Positions 16,677 to 26,506 of a stretch of DNA of 64,000 nucleotides are shown here, one piece after another; position 1 is the first letter of the stretch; the number at the start of each line of letters is the position of its first letter. Under the pieces are notes generated by a model. The model saw nothing but the letters and a program-made list of their open reading frames with translations. It had not been told where the DNA came from and ran no database searches. Both the position numbers and the translations under genes were made by a program. The DNA is taken from the NCBI RefSeq assembly GCF_025370105.1, contig NZ_JANQBK010000003.1, positions 62,001 to 126,000 on the forward strand, in the 5' to 3' direction. This DNA is from Sphingomonas hylomeconis. GTDB lineage: Bacteria > Pseudomonadota > Alphaproteobacteria > Sphingomonadales > Sphingomonadaceae.

Positions 16677-19600
16677 CAGGCGGCGCGGCGCAGCGTGAAG
16701 CGATCGCCCTCCGCCGCGACATGGCCGAGCCGGACGAGCGCGGCGAGCGTGGCGGCGATGCGCGGTTCGGACCGGAGCCCCTGCGCATAGCGGCGCGCGA
16801 TCTCGGCGCTGGTGAGGCCGGCGCCGCCGCGCAGATCGGCAAGCACGGCGGCGGTCTGGCCGATCGCGTCGCGGGGGAAGGCGGGCTTCCTGGTCGCGGC
16901 GGCGGGGAGCAGCGCCTCGATCTGTTCGGGCTGGGCCTTGGGCGCTAGAACGGTGACGCCGGCGCGCGGCAGCTGATAATCGGGGCGCAGCCAGCGGACC
17001 TTGCCGGCTTTTTCCTCAGCATGGCGCTCGGCATTGAGCGCGACGAGGCGGGTGACGATCGCCTCGTCGGAGAGGTCGCGCGGCCAGCCATAGGCATCGG
17101 CGACCGCATCATCGATCCGGTCGTGCAACTGGGCGATGATGTCGACGCGGCCGCGGCGGCGCTGGTCCTGCTCGACCGGGGTGAACGGGCCGTGCTGGCG
17201 CAGCTTCTCGCGCAGATTGTAGAGGCCGGTGAGCGTCAGGTCGGTGTGTTCGGCGAGCACCTCTTTCCGCGTCGCGTCGAGTTCCTCGGCGAGATCGCCG
17301 ATGATCGTGCGCTGTTCGGGGGTGGCGTCGGGAAAGGGGAAGGGATCGAAGCACTGGCTCTTTGTAAACCGTGGCCGATCTTCAAGAGTTCCGCCTTGCG
17401 CAGAGGTCCAAACTAGATCGATTTTTGATCCCAAACAGCCAAGATGGAATGCTTCATCGCTCGCGACGCAGACGAGCATATTGTCGGCAAGAATGCTTGC
17501 GTCCAGGAATTGGAATACGCGATGCTTCGCCGTTTCGACGGTGACGATGTAGCGCGGCAATCCTTCGAGCGCCGGGCGTAGTTCCGTCCGGGGTTTGCCG
17601 AAAACCCACCAGTTGCTTGCATATGACAGCGCGTCGGTCGTTGGCGATTTCAGCGCTTGCTTGTCGCGATCCACCTTCACGGTAGTCATTAAGTGCTGAT
17701 AAATCTCGGGATACGAACGCCTGACTTCCACCTCGCTTAGGCCAAACAGATCGATGACCATTTGATTGCGTGATCGCGCCATCAGGTCGCGCCCGTTCCG
17801 ATAGAGACGAATGTGGCGGTCCAGTCCGTCGCGGCGTCCGAGGCCCAGCATCTCAGCTTCTGCCTTAGAAATAATGAAGCCCGGCCCGTGGAGTTTCACG
17901 CCGGGTGAGCAAATCCAGTTATTCGCCCGCAAAGGATGGGCCTGTGTAACATCCGACCCAACGGTCAGATCTGCGTGAATGTCGCCACCGACATGGCGCA
18001 AATCGACGCGCGGCGCGTCGGTATCCAGCCCGCTTTCATGCGTGACCTCGTACAGCGAGCCTTCGCGCCCCCCGGCCTCGCCAACCGTCATCGCGATCCG
18101 CACCGCCGCCGCATCCTTTGTCGCCTTGGTCCAGGGATGATCCGGAACCGCCATCACCAGGCTGATCGGCGCGCGCGCGTCCATCCGCGCCGCCATCACG
18201 CGGCGGCTGAATTCCTGCGTGATCGAATTGGTGGTGACGAAGCCGAAGCGCTTGAGCCGCGTGCCCTTTTCGGTCAGCCGCTCGGCGGCGCGGTCCCACC
18301 AGTACATCACGAAATCGGCGGATTTGTTGATCTTGGGGTGCGCCTTCCACAGCGCGGTCGCATAGCCGTCGCCGAGCCGCGCGCGGACGTCCTTGCCGCC
18401 GATGAAGGGCGGGTTGCCAACGATATAATCCGCCTGCGGCCAGTCGGGCCGGCGCGGGTTGGGGAATTCGTCGAACGTTCCGTCGTCGCGCATCCGCCCC
18501 GCGTCATGCTTAAGCACCGCATCCATCGCGGTGATGTTGCTGAGGCGTTCGAGCACGGGATCGGCGATCTGCCCGCCGTTGCGCATCTGCCATTGCAGAT
18601 AGCCGAGCCACAGCACGAGTTCGGCGATCGCGGCGGCGCGCGGGTTGAGCTCGAGGCCGAGAAAGTTGCGCGGGTGGACCGTCGCGGTCTCGAGCGCGAG
18701 CGCTTCCTGCCCGCCGAGATCGGCGAGCACTTCGAGCACGTCGCCCTCGAGCCGCTTCATCAGCTCGAGCGCGACATAGAGGAAATTGCCGGTGCCGCAG
18801 GCGGGATCGAGCACGCGCGTCGCGGCGAGCTTTTCGTGGAAATCGTGCACCGCGCGGATCGCGCCCTGCGGATCGGCGCTGCGCTCGCGCTCGACCGTGC
18901 CGAGCACTTCGGTCTCCCATTCGCGCTGCAGCGGCTCGATGATCGTCGCGATGACGAGCCGCTCGACATAGGCGCGCGGCGTGTAATGCGCGCCGAGCCG
19001 CTTGCGTTCGACCTTGTCGAGCGCCTGTTCGAGCAAGGTGCCGAAGATCGCGGGTTCGACCTCGGTCCAGACGTGGCGCGCGGCCTCGTACAGCTCGCCA
19101 ATCTCTTCCTTGTGGAGCGGGATGGCGTTGCGTTCGGCGAACAGCCCGCCGTTGAACTTGCGCACCGTCTTGCGCAGCACGGGCGAGAAGCCGCCGGTGT
19201 CCATCGTGCGCCACAGATCCTCGAGCATCGGCGCGAAACTGTCGGGGGCGTTGCGCGCATCGGCAAGCACGTCGGTGAAGCTGCCGGGTTCGAGTAGCCC
19301 CGTATCCTCGGCGAACATTGTGAACAGGCAGCGCATCAGGAAATGCGCAACGGGCTCGGGCTGGTAGCCGCGTTCCTCCAGCAGTTTGCTGACGTGCGCG
19401 AGGCGTTTGGCGATGTCGCGAGTAACGGCGGCGGCGTGCTTGGCGGGATCGAGGCTGTGCGGATCGAGCCACATCGCGCGCAACCGGGCGCGGACGCCCT
19501 CGTCGCGCAGATCGTCGAGATAGATGCGATAGCCCGAGCGATCGGGGAACTGGCGGTAGTTTTTGCCCTGGCCCGAGAAGTCGGCAAAGATTTCGAAGGC

Positions 19601-20080
19601 ATGGCCGACATCGGCAACGATGATGAAGGGCGGCCAGCCATGATCGGTGGGCAAGGCGCGCGCATATTGCTCGGCCTGTTCGCGGGCGTTGCGCATCAGC
19701 ACGTCCCAGCCGCGCTGTGCGCTGCGTCGGCCGCGGATTTCGGTCGGCGCGAAGCCGGGCAGGGCGGGTTGTTGCGCCGGGAGCGCGACTTCCTTCTTGC
19801 CGCCGGGCTCGCGGCTCTGCTTGGCCTCAAGCACGAAAGCGCCGCGCTTGTAGAGATCGATCCGGCCGTGCCCTGACTTGCCCGCCTCGTCCTTGAAGGT
19901 GACGGCGCGTTCGAAGACGTAATCGTTGCGCGTGTGGCTGGCATCGGCGGGCTGGGGCTGCGGCAAATCGAGCAGCGTGCAGAGTTCGGTCAGGAACAGC
20001 ACGTAATTGGCGCGCTCGGCACCGCCTTCGTTGGCGCGCCAGCGGCTGATGAACCTGTCGATCGCTGCTGCGTCCCCCAT
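16676..20080 (-). CDS. Large DNA methyltransferase-nuclease (MmeI-like type IIL/IIG)
   Basis: 1134 residues. A PD-(D/E)XK nuclease-like signature, RIDLYKRGAFVLEAKQ (D75, E85, K87), lies near the N-terminus. The N6-adenine/N4-cytosine methyltransferase core follows, with motif I DPACGTGNF (425-433) and motif IV GNPPF (555-559). A long C-terminal region fits target recognition. One chain probably both methylates and cuts, as in MmeI-type enzymes. The track frame opens with a TTG at 20122; ATG at 20080 is preferred. A DISARM-type methyltransferase was considered, but no drmA/B/C genes are nearby. The coupled Mrr-like nuclease downstream is unusual for this class. Confidence 0.85.
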   Translation of the reverse strand: MGDAAAIDRFISRWRANEGGAERANYVLFLTELCTLLDLPQPQPADASHTRNDYVFERAVTFKDEAGKSGHGRIDLYKRGAFVLEAKQSREPGGKKEVALPAQQPALPGFAPTEIRGRRSAQRGWDVLMRNAREQAEQYARALPTDHGWPPFIIVADVGHAFEIFADFSGQGKNYRQFPDRSGYRIYLDDLRDEGVRARLRAMWLDPHSLDPAKHAAAVTRDIAKRLAHVSKLLEERGYQPEPVAHFLMRCLFTMFAEDTGLLEPGSFTDVLADARNAPDSFAPMLEDLWRTMDTGGFSPVLRKTVRKFNGGLFAERNAIPLHKEEIGELYEAARHVWTEVEPAIFGTLLEQALDKVERKRLGAHYTPRAYVERLVIATIIEPLQREWETEVLGTVERERSADPQGAIRAVHDFHEKLAATRVLDPACGTGNFLYVALELMKRLEGDVLEVLADLGGQEALALETATVHPRNFLGLELNPRAAAIAELVLWLGYLQWQMRNGGQIADPVLERLSNITAMDAVLKHDAGRMRDDGTFDEFPNPRRPDWPQADYIVGNPPFIGGKDVRARLGDGYATALWKAHPKINKSADFVMYWWDRAAERLTEKGTRLKRFGFVTTNSITQEFSRRVMAARMDARAPISLVMAVPDHPWTKATKDAAAVRIAMTVGEAGGREGSLYEVTHESGLDTDAPRVDLRHVGGDIHADLTVGSDVTQAHPLRANNWICSPGVKLHGPGFIISKAEAEMLGLGRRDGLDRHIRLYRNGRDLMARSRNQMVIDLFGLSEVEVRRSYPEIYQHLMTTVKVDRDKQALKSPTTDALSYASNWWVFGKPRTELRPALEGLPRYIVTVETAKHRVFQFLDASILADNMLVCVASDEAFHLGCLGSKIDLVWTSAQGGTLEDRPRFTKSQCFDPFPFPDATPEQRTIIGDLAEELDATRKEVLAEHTDLTLTGLYNLREKLRQHGPFTPVEQDQRRRGRVDIIAQLHDRIDDAVADAYGWPRDLSDEAIVTRLVALNAERHAEEKAGKVRWLRPDYQLPRAGVTVLAPKAQPEQIEALLPAAATRKPAFPRDAIGQTAAVLADLRGGAGLTSAEIARRYAQGLRSEPRIAATLAALVRLGHVAAEGDRFTLRRAA

Positions 20081-20230
20081 TGGCGGAGCGTAGGCGGGGT
20101 GGGGGTTTGGCTGCAAGGTCAAACGGATGGGACCGTCAGAGGGGGCGTCGTGGCGAAGCCACGCCGTCGGCCAGATCGGGCGGGGATGGCCCCGCCCGTC
20201 CGCCGTCCGGTCGCGCTTGCTTCGCTCTGC

Positions 20231-22393
20231 TCAGCCTCCCTTGGCAGCGAGGGCTGCCAAAAGGAGCAGCGCGACGATATTCGTGATCTTGATCATCGGG
20301 TTGACCGCAGGCCCCGCCGTATCCTTGTAGGGATCGCCGACCGTGTCGCCGGTCACCGCGGCCTTGTGCGCCTCGCTGCCCTTGCCGCCGTGATTGCCGT
20401 CCTCGATATATTTCTTGGCATTGTCCCATGCGCCGCCGCCGCTCGTCATCGAGATGGCGACGAACAGGCCGGAGACGATCACGCCGAGCAGCAGCGCGCC
20501 CAGGGCCGCGAAGCCGCTCGCCTGGCCGGCCACCGCGGTGATCACGAAATAGACCAGGATCGGCGCGAGCACCGGGAGCAGCGAAGGGATGATCATCTCC
20601 TTGATCGCCGCCTTGGTGACGAGATCGACGGTACGGGCATAATTGGGGCGGCTGGTGCCCGCCATGATGCCGGGATCGTCGCGGAACTGCGCGCGGACAT
20701 CCTCGACCACGGAGCCGGCCGCACGGCCGACCGCGGTCATGCCGAACGCGCCGAAGCTGAACGGCAGCAGCGCGCCGAGCAGCAGGCCGACGATGACATA
20801 GGGGTTGGAGAGGCTGAAATCGACGTTCAGATCGGGGAAGAATTCCGCCAGATCGGTGGTGTAGGCGCCGAACAGGACGAGCGCGGCGAGCGCCGCCGAG
20901 CCGATCGCATAGCCCTTGGTCACCGCCTTGGTGGTGTTGCCGACCGCGTCCAGCGCATCGGTGCGGTGGCGGACATCGTCGGGGAGCCCCGCCATTTCGG
21001 CGATCCCGCCGGCATTGTCGGTGACCGGGCCGTACGCGTCCAGGGCGACGACCATGCCGGCGAGCGCCAGCATCGAGGTGGCGCCGAACGCGATGCCGAT
21101 CACGCCGGCGAGCTGGTAGCTGGCGATCACCGCGACCGAGATGACCAGGGTGGGCAGCGCCGGGCTTTCCAGGCTGACCGCGAGGCCCTGGATCACGTTG
21201 GTGCCGTGGCCGGTTTCCGAGGCCTTGGCGATCGAGCGGACCGGGCGGTAATTGGTGCCGGTATAATATTCGGTGATCCAGACCAGCGCGCCGGTCAGGC
21301 CGAGGCCGATCATCATGCACCAGAACAGGTCCATGCCGGTAAAGGCGGTGCTGGTGCTGGCGCCGGCGATCGCTTCGGTGGTGAGATTGTCCGACGCGGG
21401 ATCGAGGAAGCCGGCGCCGCCGATCACCGCGTTCATGTCGCCGATCGTGTACTGGGTGGCGAGGTAGATCGCCGGGATCGACAGGATCACGGTGGTCCAG
21501 AAGCCCTTGTACAGCGCGCCCATGATCGACTGGCCCTTGCCGAGCCGCACCATGTACGTGCCGATGATCGAGGTGATGATGCACACGCCGCCGACGATCA
21601 TCGGCAGCGTCATCAGCTTGAGCAGTTCGGCGGTGTCCGCCTTCACCAGCAGCGCGATCGACACCATCGTCACGCCCAGGGTCACGACATAGGTCTCGAA
21701 CAGATCGGCGGCCATGCCGGCGCAATCGCCGACATTGTCGCCGACATTATCGGCGATCGTCGCCGGGTTGCGGGGATCGTCCTCCGGGATGCCGGCCTCG
21801 ACCTTGCCGACCAGATCGGCGCCGACGTCCGCCGCCTTGGTGAAGATGCCGCCGCCCAATCGCGCGAAGATCGAGATGAGCGACGCGCCGAAGGCGAGCG
21901 CGACCAGCGAATCGATCACGATACGGTCATTGGGGGCGTGGCCGGCGGGGCCGGTGAGATACCAGAAGAAGCCGGCGATCGCGAGCAGGCCGAGACCTGC
22001 GACGAGCATGCCGGTGACCGCGCCGGAGCGGAACGCCATGGTCAGGCCGCCCTGCAGCGAGGTGCGCGCGGCCTCGGCGGTGCGGACATTGGCTTTGACG
22101 CTGACGTTCATGCCGATGAAGCCGGTGATGCCCGAGAGCACCGCACCGATCACGAAGCCGGTCGCCGAGACGAGCCCGAGGAAATAGGCGACGATCACCG
22201 CGACGACCACGCCGACGAGCGCGATGGTGCGATATTGCCGGCCGAGATAGGCGCGCGCGCCTTCCTGGATCGCGGCGGCGATATCCTGCATGCGCTCGTT
22301 GCCCGGGCTGGCGGACATGACCTGGCGGCTGGTGACGATCCCGTACAGGACGGCAATCAGGCCGCACACGATGGCGGCATAGACGATCTGCAT
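20231..22393 (-). CDS. hppA: K+-independent membrane-bound H+-pyrophosphatase
   Basis: 720 residues with about 16 membrane helices. The pyrophosphate-binding motifs are intact: [33 protein letters not shown] and the C-terminal [17 protein letters not shown]. It couples PPi hydrolysis to proton pumping across the inner membrane. The motif GNTTKA has lysine where K+-dependent enzymes have alanine, marking the K+-independent class. It lies about 100 bp downstream of thiL, at the end of a long minus-strand gene run. Confidence 0.96.
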   Translation of the reverse strand: MQIVYAAIVCGLIAVLYGIVTSRQVMSASPGNERMQDIAAAIQEGARAYLGRQYRTIALVGVVVAVIVAYFLGLVSATGFVIGAVLSGITGFIGMNVSVKANVRTAEAARTSLQGGLTMAFRSGAVTGMLVAGLGLLAIAGFFWYLTGPAGHAPNDRIVIDSLVALAFGASLISIFARLGGGIFTKAADVGADLVGKVEAGIPEDDPRNPATIADNVGDNVGDCAGMAADLFETYVVTLGVTMVSIALLVKADTAELLKLMTLPMIVGGVCIITSIIGTYMVRLGKGQSIMGALYKGFWTTVILSIPAIYLATQYTIGDMNAVIGGAGFLDPASDNLTTEAIAGASTSTAFTGMDLFWCMMIGLGLTGALVWITEYYTGTNYRPVRSIAKASETGHGTNVIQGLAVSLESPALPTLVISVAVIASYQLAGVIGIAFGATSMLALAGMVVALDAYGPVTDNAGGIAEMAGLPDDVRHRTDALDAVGNTTKAVTKGYAIGSAALAALVLFGAYTTDLAEFFPDLNVDFSLSNPYVIVGLLLGALLPFSFGAFGMTAVGRAAGSVVEDVRAQFRDDPGIMAGTSRPNYARTVDLVTKAAIKEMIIPSLLPVLAPILVYFVITAVAGQASGFAALGALLLGVIVSGLFVAISMTSGGGAWDNAKKYIEDGNHGGKGSEAHKAAVTGDTVGDPYKDTAGPAVNPMIKITNIVALLLLAALAAKGG

Positions 22394-22495
22394 GCTCTCT
22401 CCCTTGGCTCAAGGTGGCGAGGGAGCCGATGCTTTGCGCCGTGCCCCCACGGTCGGGCCGAGCGTATAGGGCAGGTGGGGGCAGCGCAAGCCGCG

Positions 22496-23521
22496 CTAGG
22501 AAGCGTGCTGGAAGCCGAGTTTCGCCGGTAATGGAAGGGCTTGCGCGCCGTGTTTGAGCGTCAGGCCGGCGCCCTCGGCGAGTGCGCCGATGCGGGTGAC
22601 GGGGACGGGCGGGGCGAAATCGGCGGGGGCGGCGAACAGCAATTGGTAATCGTCGCCGGCGGTGGCGGCAGCGAGCCGTGCGGCCTGGTCCGTGCCGACA
22701 TGGGCGGCATAAGCGGGGGACAGCGGGACGGCGTCGAGATCGATCGTGACGGCGAGCGCGCTGGCGGCGGCGAGGCGCTGCGCGTCGATCAGCAGGCCAT
22801 CGGATACGTCCATCATCGCATGGACCCGGGGGGCGAGCGCGCGGCCTTCGGCGAGGCGGGGCTGCGGGCGGCGATAGGCGGCGAGCAGCGCGGCCGGACC
22901 ATCCCTGCCCAGCGCGATCGCCAGGCCGGCGCCGGCATCGCCGATCGTGCCGGTGACGTAGAGCGCATCGCCGGCGCGCGCGCCGCTGCGCGGCGGGGCG
23001 GCGGCGTCCGCGCCGATCGCGGTGAGCGTCAGGACGCGGGGGGCGTGCGGCGGGAGCGAGACGGTGTCGCCGCCGAGCAGGGGGCAGGCGAAGTGGCTGA
23101 GCGCGGTGGCGAGGCCGGCGAGGAAGGCGGCGTCCCAATCTTCTTCCTGTTTCCACCCTGGCGAACGCCGGGGCCCAGTCGCGGCGGTAGAGGTTATGTC
23201 GCGCAGCCTTTCCTCATGATCGTTCCCCGACTGGGCCCCGGCGTCCGCCGGGGTGGTAGAAGGGGGAGCGGCGCGCAGCGGATAGTTGAGCAGCACGCCG
23301 GCCGGCGTCGCGCCCTTGGCGGCGAGATCGGACAGGTTCTGCGCGAGCAGCTTCCAGGCGACGTCTTCCGGCGGATCGGTGGCGAGATAATGCACGCCTT
23401 CGACCAAGGTGTCGGTGGTGAGGATATGGTGGCCGAGCGTCGCGGTATCGTCGGCCAGGCCGTGCGCGCCGGGGTGGAGCGGGAGGCGGCGCAGGCCGTC
23501 GAGGAACTCGGCTTCGGTCAC
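22496..23521 (-). CDS. thiL: Thiamine-monophosphate kinase carrying an in-frame palindromic insert
   Basis: 341 residues. ThiL phosphorylates thiamine-P to thiamine-PP. Family motifs are clear: TTDTLVEGVHY, LAQNLSDLAAKGA, GGDTV, MMDVSDGLLIDAQRL and AGDDYQLLFA. It starts with GTG at 23521, overlapping the HAD gene stop (GTGA). Between LLNYPLRAA and DWDAAFLAGL, which are close together in normal ThiL, there is an extra stretch of about 40 residues containing TTPADAGAQSG. It is encoded by a 105-bp palindromic repeat also present between genes at 31.0 kb. The insert falls before the GGDTV motif, in what should be a surface loop, so activity may be kept. Confidence 0.92.
   Translation of the reverse strand: MTEAEFLDGLRRLPLHPGAHGLADDTATLGHHILTTDTLVEGVHYLATDPPEDVAWKLLAQNLSDLAAKGATPAGVLLNYPLRAAPPSTTPADAGAQSGNDHEERLRDITSTAATGPRRSPGWKQEEDWDAAFLAGLATALSHFACPLLGGDTVSLPPHAPRVLTLTAIGADAAAPPRSGARAGDALYVTGTIGDAGAGLAIALGRDGPAALLAAYRRPQPRLAEGRALAPRVHAMMDVSDGLLIDAQRLAAASALAVTIDLDAVPLSPAYAAHVGTDQAARLAAATAGDDYQLLFAAPADFAPPVPVTRIGALAEGAGLTLKHGAQALPLPAKLGFQHAS
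23152..23256. repeat. Palindromic doublet family C, copy inside thiL
   Basis: Arms 23152-23180 and 23228-23256 (CCACCC...CCCAGTCG and its complement) pair at 27 of 29 positions around a 47-bp centre. The element is 105 bp, exactly 35 codons, and has no stop in the thiL frame. Confidence 0.9.
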
Positions 23522-24186
23522 TGCGGGGGGCTGGGCCGGGCCAGCGCCAGGCCGTCCCGGTCGGTGGTGATGGACAGCGCGTCATAGGAGGCGATCGTGG
23601 GATGCGCGGTGGCGAGCGTGCGGTGATGCGTCGCGGTGATCACGATCACCGCGGCACCGGCGGCTTCGGCCGCGGCGATGCCGGCCGGGGCATCCTCGAA
23701 CACCATGCAGTCCGCCGCGGCGACGCCGAGCCGCTCGGCGGCGAGCAGGAAGCAATCGGGCGCGGGCTTGCCGGCGGTCACGTCCTCCGCGGCGATCATC
23801 AAGGGCGGCAGCGGCAGGCCGGCGGCCTGCAGGCGCCGTTCGGCCAGCGCGCGCGGCGCGGAGGTGACGACGGCCCAGGCATGCGCCGGCAGCGCGGCGA
23901 GGAAGGCGGGCGCGCCGGGGATCGGTTCGATATCGTCGACATCGGCCATTTCCGCCGCGGTGACCCACGCCGCCTCGGCCTCCGGATCGATCCCCGGCAG
24001 GGCGAGCCGGCGGATCGTCTCGACCGTACGCACGCCGTGGATCGTCGGCAGGAAGCTCGGCACGTCGAGCCCCTGGCGCTCGGCCCAGATCGTCCAGCTG
24101 CGCTCGGCCGAGGCGATCGAGCTGAGGATCGTGCCGTCCATGTCGAACAGGAAGGCGGCGAAGCGGCGGGTGGGCAGCGGGGTCAT
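23518..24186 (-). CDS. HAD-superfamily hydrolase (phosphatase/phosphomutase-like)
   Basis: 222 residues. HAD motif I is LFDMDGTILSS (15-25), motif II is VVTSAP, and motif III/IV is GKPAPDCFLLA...VFEDAPAGIAAA. An IV-cap typical of subfamily IA (PGP/beta-phosphoglucomutase-like) lies between. Substrate not predictable. ATG overlaps the DUF4169 gene stop (ATGA) and its own stop overlaps the thiL GTG, so it is translated in a coupled chain. Confidence 0.88.
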   Translation of the reverse strand: MTPLPTRRFAAFLFDMDGTILSSIASAERSWTIWAERQGLDVPSFLPTIHGVRTVETIRRLALPGIDPEAEAAWVTAAEMADVDDIEPIPGAPAFLAALPAHAWAVVTSAPRALAERRLQAAGLPLPPLMIAAEDVTAGKPAPDCFLLAAERLGVAAADCMVFEDAPAGIAAAEAAGAAVIVITATHHRTLATAHPTIASYDALSITTDRDGLALARPSPPQ

Positions 24187-24359
24187 GGCTCGCGCCGGGC
24201 GTTGTCGAGCGTGCGCGCGTGGCGGGCGGTCTCGGCCTGCGTCGCCTGTCGCTCGGCCCGGGTGCGGCCGAAGGCGGCACGGTTGGCGTCGGCGGCGGCG
24301 GCGCTGGCCGCCCGCGCCTTTTGCTTGCGCGCGGCGCGCAGGTTGACGATTTCGGCCAC
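24183..24359 (-). CDS. DUF4169 family small basic protein
   Basis: 58 residues, starting (GTG) AEIVNLRAARKQKARA, then an Ala/Arg-rich helix. This is the pattern of DUF4169, a small alphaproteobacterial family of unknown function, often beginning AEIVNLN(R)ARK. GTG at 24359 lies 2 bp after the nusB stop, and its TGA overlaps the HAD start. Too short to appear as a long ORF but clearly part of the operon. Confidence 0.8.
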   Translation of the reverse strand: MAEIVNLRAARKQKARAASAAAADANRAAFGRTRAERQATQAETARHARTLDNARREP

Positions 24360-24361
24360 GC

Positions 24362-24820
24362 TCAGCCGCGCACGTCCTTGGCGATCGCGTCGAGCAGGCC
24401 GTTGACGAAGCCCGCCTCGCGCTTGTCGAAGAAAGCGTGCGCGACATCGACATATTCGGTGATCACGGTGCCGACCGGCACGTCGGCGCGGGCGAGCAAT
24501 TCATAGCAGCCGGCGCGCAGGATCGCGCGCATCGACTTGTCGAGCCGGGCGAGCGTCCAGCCGCTCGACAGCTTGGCGGCGATCGCCACATCGATCTCGT
24601 CGCGGCGCGCGGTCGCGCCTTTGACGATGTCGTCGAAGAAATCGATTTCCGCCTCGGCATATTCGGCGTCCTCGATCGTCGCGCCGAGCCGGTGATTGTG
24701 GAATTCGTGCAGCAGCGTGGGGACGGGCGTGCCCTCCATGTCCTGCTGGTACAGCGCCTGGACGGCGGCGAGACGGGAAGCGGCGCGCGCCTGGCTGCGG
24801 GCTTTGGTGCGTTCGGACAT
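24362..24820 (-). CDS. nusB: Transcription antitermination factor NusB
   Basis: 152 residues, all-helical. It begins MSERTKARSQARAASRLAAVQALYQQDMEG, matching the ArtR-like N-terminus of NusB, and ends with VITEYVDVAHAF...FVNGLLDAIAKD. NusB binds boxA RNA with NusE in rRNA antitermination. The ATG at 24820 shares the A of the upstream stop (TAATG), so it is preferred over the in-frame ATG five codons earlier. Confidence 0.95.
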   Translation of the reverse strand: MSERTKARSQARAASRLAAVQALYQQDMEGTPVPTLLHEFHNHRLGATIEDAEYAEAEIDFFDDIVKGATARRDEIDVAIAAKLSSGWTLARLDKSMRAILRAGCYELLARADVPVGTVITEYVDVAHAFFDKREAGFVNGLLDAIAKDVRG

Positions 24821-25215
24821 TAGGTGCGAGGCCATTCTTTGAGAGGTTGTGTAAGGGCCAGGGCGATCGATTTTTCGTCGCCAGGCTCGATGTCTATCAC
24901 ATGTTCGGGGCCGAACGGTATTTCCGTTCCGACCCAGAACTCGTCATTTTGCTGGATGGAATCGGGTTCGTTGTCGAGCAGTCCGTAATAAGTGCCGTTT
25001 TCGATCGCGCGCACGATCACCCACATTCGTTCAACGGCGACCGGCTCGTCGGCATTGTCGACGGAGATAGCGAATATCAGTTTTGCCAAATCGCCGATCG
25101 CTAGCGATTTGCGCGCGGCCAATTCAGGAATCCAGAAGGTCTTCGGCGCATCGGCATGCCGCGCCTCACCACTTTCCAATTCCCAGCCATCATCGAAAAG
25201 GGTTGGCTTTGTCAT
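24820..25215 (-). CDS. DUF2314-like protein of unknown function
   Basis: 131 residues starting [20 protein letters not shown]. The central part (KLIFAISVDN...ERMWVIVRAIENGTYYGLLDNEP) and the DEFWVGTEIPFGPEHVIDIE segment resemble the DUF2314 fold seen in regulatory or immunity-like proteins. The ATG overlaps the hisD stop (ATGA) and the stop overlaps the nusB start (TAATG). No signal peptide. Family assignment is tentative. Confidence 0.65.
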   Translation of the reverse strand: MTKPTLFDDGWELESGEARHADAPKTFWIPELAARKSLAIGDLAKLIFAISVDNADEPVAVERMWVIVRAIENGTYYGLLDNEPDSIQQNDEFWVGTEIPFGPEHVIDIEPGDEKSIALALTQPLKEWPRT

Positions 25216-26504
25216 GTAAGCGGCAATCGGAGCGCGACCGATCTGGCATGCGCCGGCAGCCCCTCCGCCTCGGCCAGCGCGACCGCTGCGGGGCCGATCG
25301 CGGCGAGGCTGGCGGGATCGAGCTGCAGGAAGCTGGTGCGCTTCATGAAATCGAGCACCGACAGGCCGCTGGCGAAACGCGCACGGCGGCCGGTCGGCAG
25401 CACGTGGTTCGGGCCGGCGACATAATCGCCGATCGCCTCGGGCGTGTGGCGGCCCATGAACACCGAGCCGGCATGGCGCACGCGATCGAACAGTGCCTGC
25501 GGGTCGTCGCAGGCGAGCTCGAGATGTTCGGGCGCAAGGCGATCGACCAGCGGCAGCGCTTCCTCGAGGCTGGCGGTGACGATGATCGCGCCATTGGCGT
25601 CCCAAGCGGTGCGCGCGGTCTGCGCGGTCGAGAGCGTGCCGATCTGCAGATCGACCGCGTCCGCCACGGCGCGGGCGAAGGCCGCATCGTCGGTGAACAG
25701 GATCGACTGGCTGGTCGGATCATGCTCGCTCTGGCTGAGCAGATCGGCGGCGATCCAGTTCGCGTCATTCTGGCCATCGGCGACGACGACGATCTCGGAC
25801 GGCCCGGCGACCATGTCGATGCCGACCACGCCGTAGAGCTGGCGCTTGGCCTCGGCGACCCAGGCATTGCCCGGGCCGGTGATGACGTCGACCGGCGCGA
25901 TTCGGCCGGTGCCGTAGGCGAGCGCGGCGACGGCCTGCGCGCCGCCGATGCGCCACATCTCAGTGACGCCGGCGATGTGCGCGGCGGCCAGCACCAGCGG
26001 GTTGATCTCGCCGTTCGGGGTGGGCGTGACCATGGCGATGCGCTCGACCCCGGCGACGCGCGCGGGGATGGCGTTCATCAGCACCGAGCTGGGATAGGCC
26101 GCGCGGCCGCCGGGGATATAGATGCCCGCCGCCTGAATCGCGTTCCAGCGCGCGCCGAGGCGGACGCCGGCGGCGTCGGTGGTGTCGCTGTCTGCGGGGC
26201 GTTGCTTTTCGTGATATGCGGTGATGCGTTCGGCGGCGAGTTCGAGCGCGTCGCGCAAGACGGGGTCAAGCCCCTCATAGGCAGCGAGCCACTCGCTGCG
26301 TTCGATGCGCCAGCCGGTTTCGTTCAGATCGTGATGATCGAACTTCTTGGTGAAGGCGGCGAGCGCGGCATCACCTTCGTCGCGGACCGACGCGACGATC
26401 GTGCGCACGTCGCGCGCGACGTCCGCGTCCGCTTCGCGGCGCGCGTTGACGAGCGTCGTGAAGGCGCGATCGAACGCGGGGTCGGCGGTGGAGAGGTTGA
26501 TCAA
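25212..26504 (-). CDS. hisD: Histidinol dehydrogenase
   Basis: 430 residues. HisD oxidises L-histidinol to histidine in two NAD-dependent steps. Visible family signatures are [55 protein letters not shown] and [19 protein letters not shown], including zinc ligands. The likely start is TTG at 26504; the ribosome binding site GGGAGGGG is part of a palindromic repeat that fills the hisG-hisD gap, so repeat and structure could affect HisD translation. Confidence 0.95.
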   Translation of the reverse strand: MINLSTADPAFDRAFTTLVNARREADADVARDVRTIVASVRDEGDAALAAFTKKFDHHDLNETGWRIERSEWLAAYEGLDPVLRDALELAAERITAYHEKQRPADSDTTDAAGVRLGARWNAIQAAGIYIPGGRAAYPSSVLMNAIPARVAGVERIAMVTPTPNGEINPLVLAAAHIAGVTEMWRIGGAQAVAALAYGTGRIAPVDVITGPGNAWVAEAKRQLYGVVGIDMVAGPSEIVVVADGQNDANWIAADLLSQSEHDPTSQSILFTDDAAFARAVADAVDLQIGTLSTAQTARTAWDANGAIIVTASLEEALPLVDRLAPEHLELACDDPQALFDRVRHAGSVFMGRHTPEAIGDYVAGPNHVLPTGRRARFASGLSVLDFMKRTSFLQLDPASLAAIGPAAVALAEAEGLPAHARSVALRLPLT

Positions 26505-26506
26505 AC

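Noticed and set aside
16676..20080. DISARM methyltransferase
   Set aside because: No drmA, drmB or drmC neighbours; the enzyme has its own nuclease-like motif.
19934..22531. 865-aa plus-strand ORF opposite hppA
   Set aside because: Antisense frame of a clear H+-pyrophosphatase; composition rich in Arg/His/Asp/Ala is a GC artefact with no domains.
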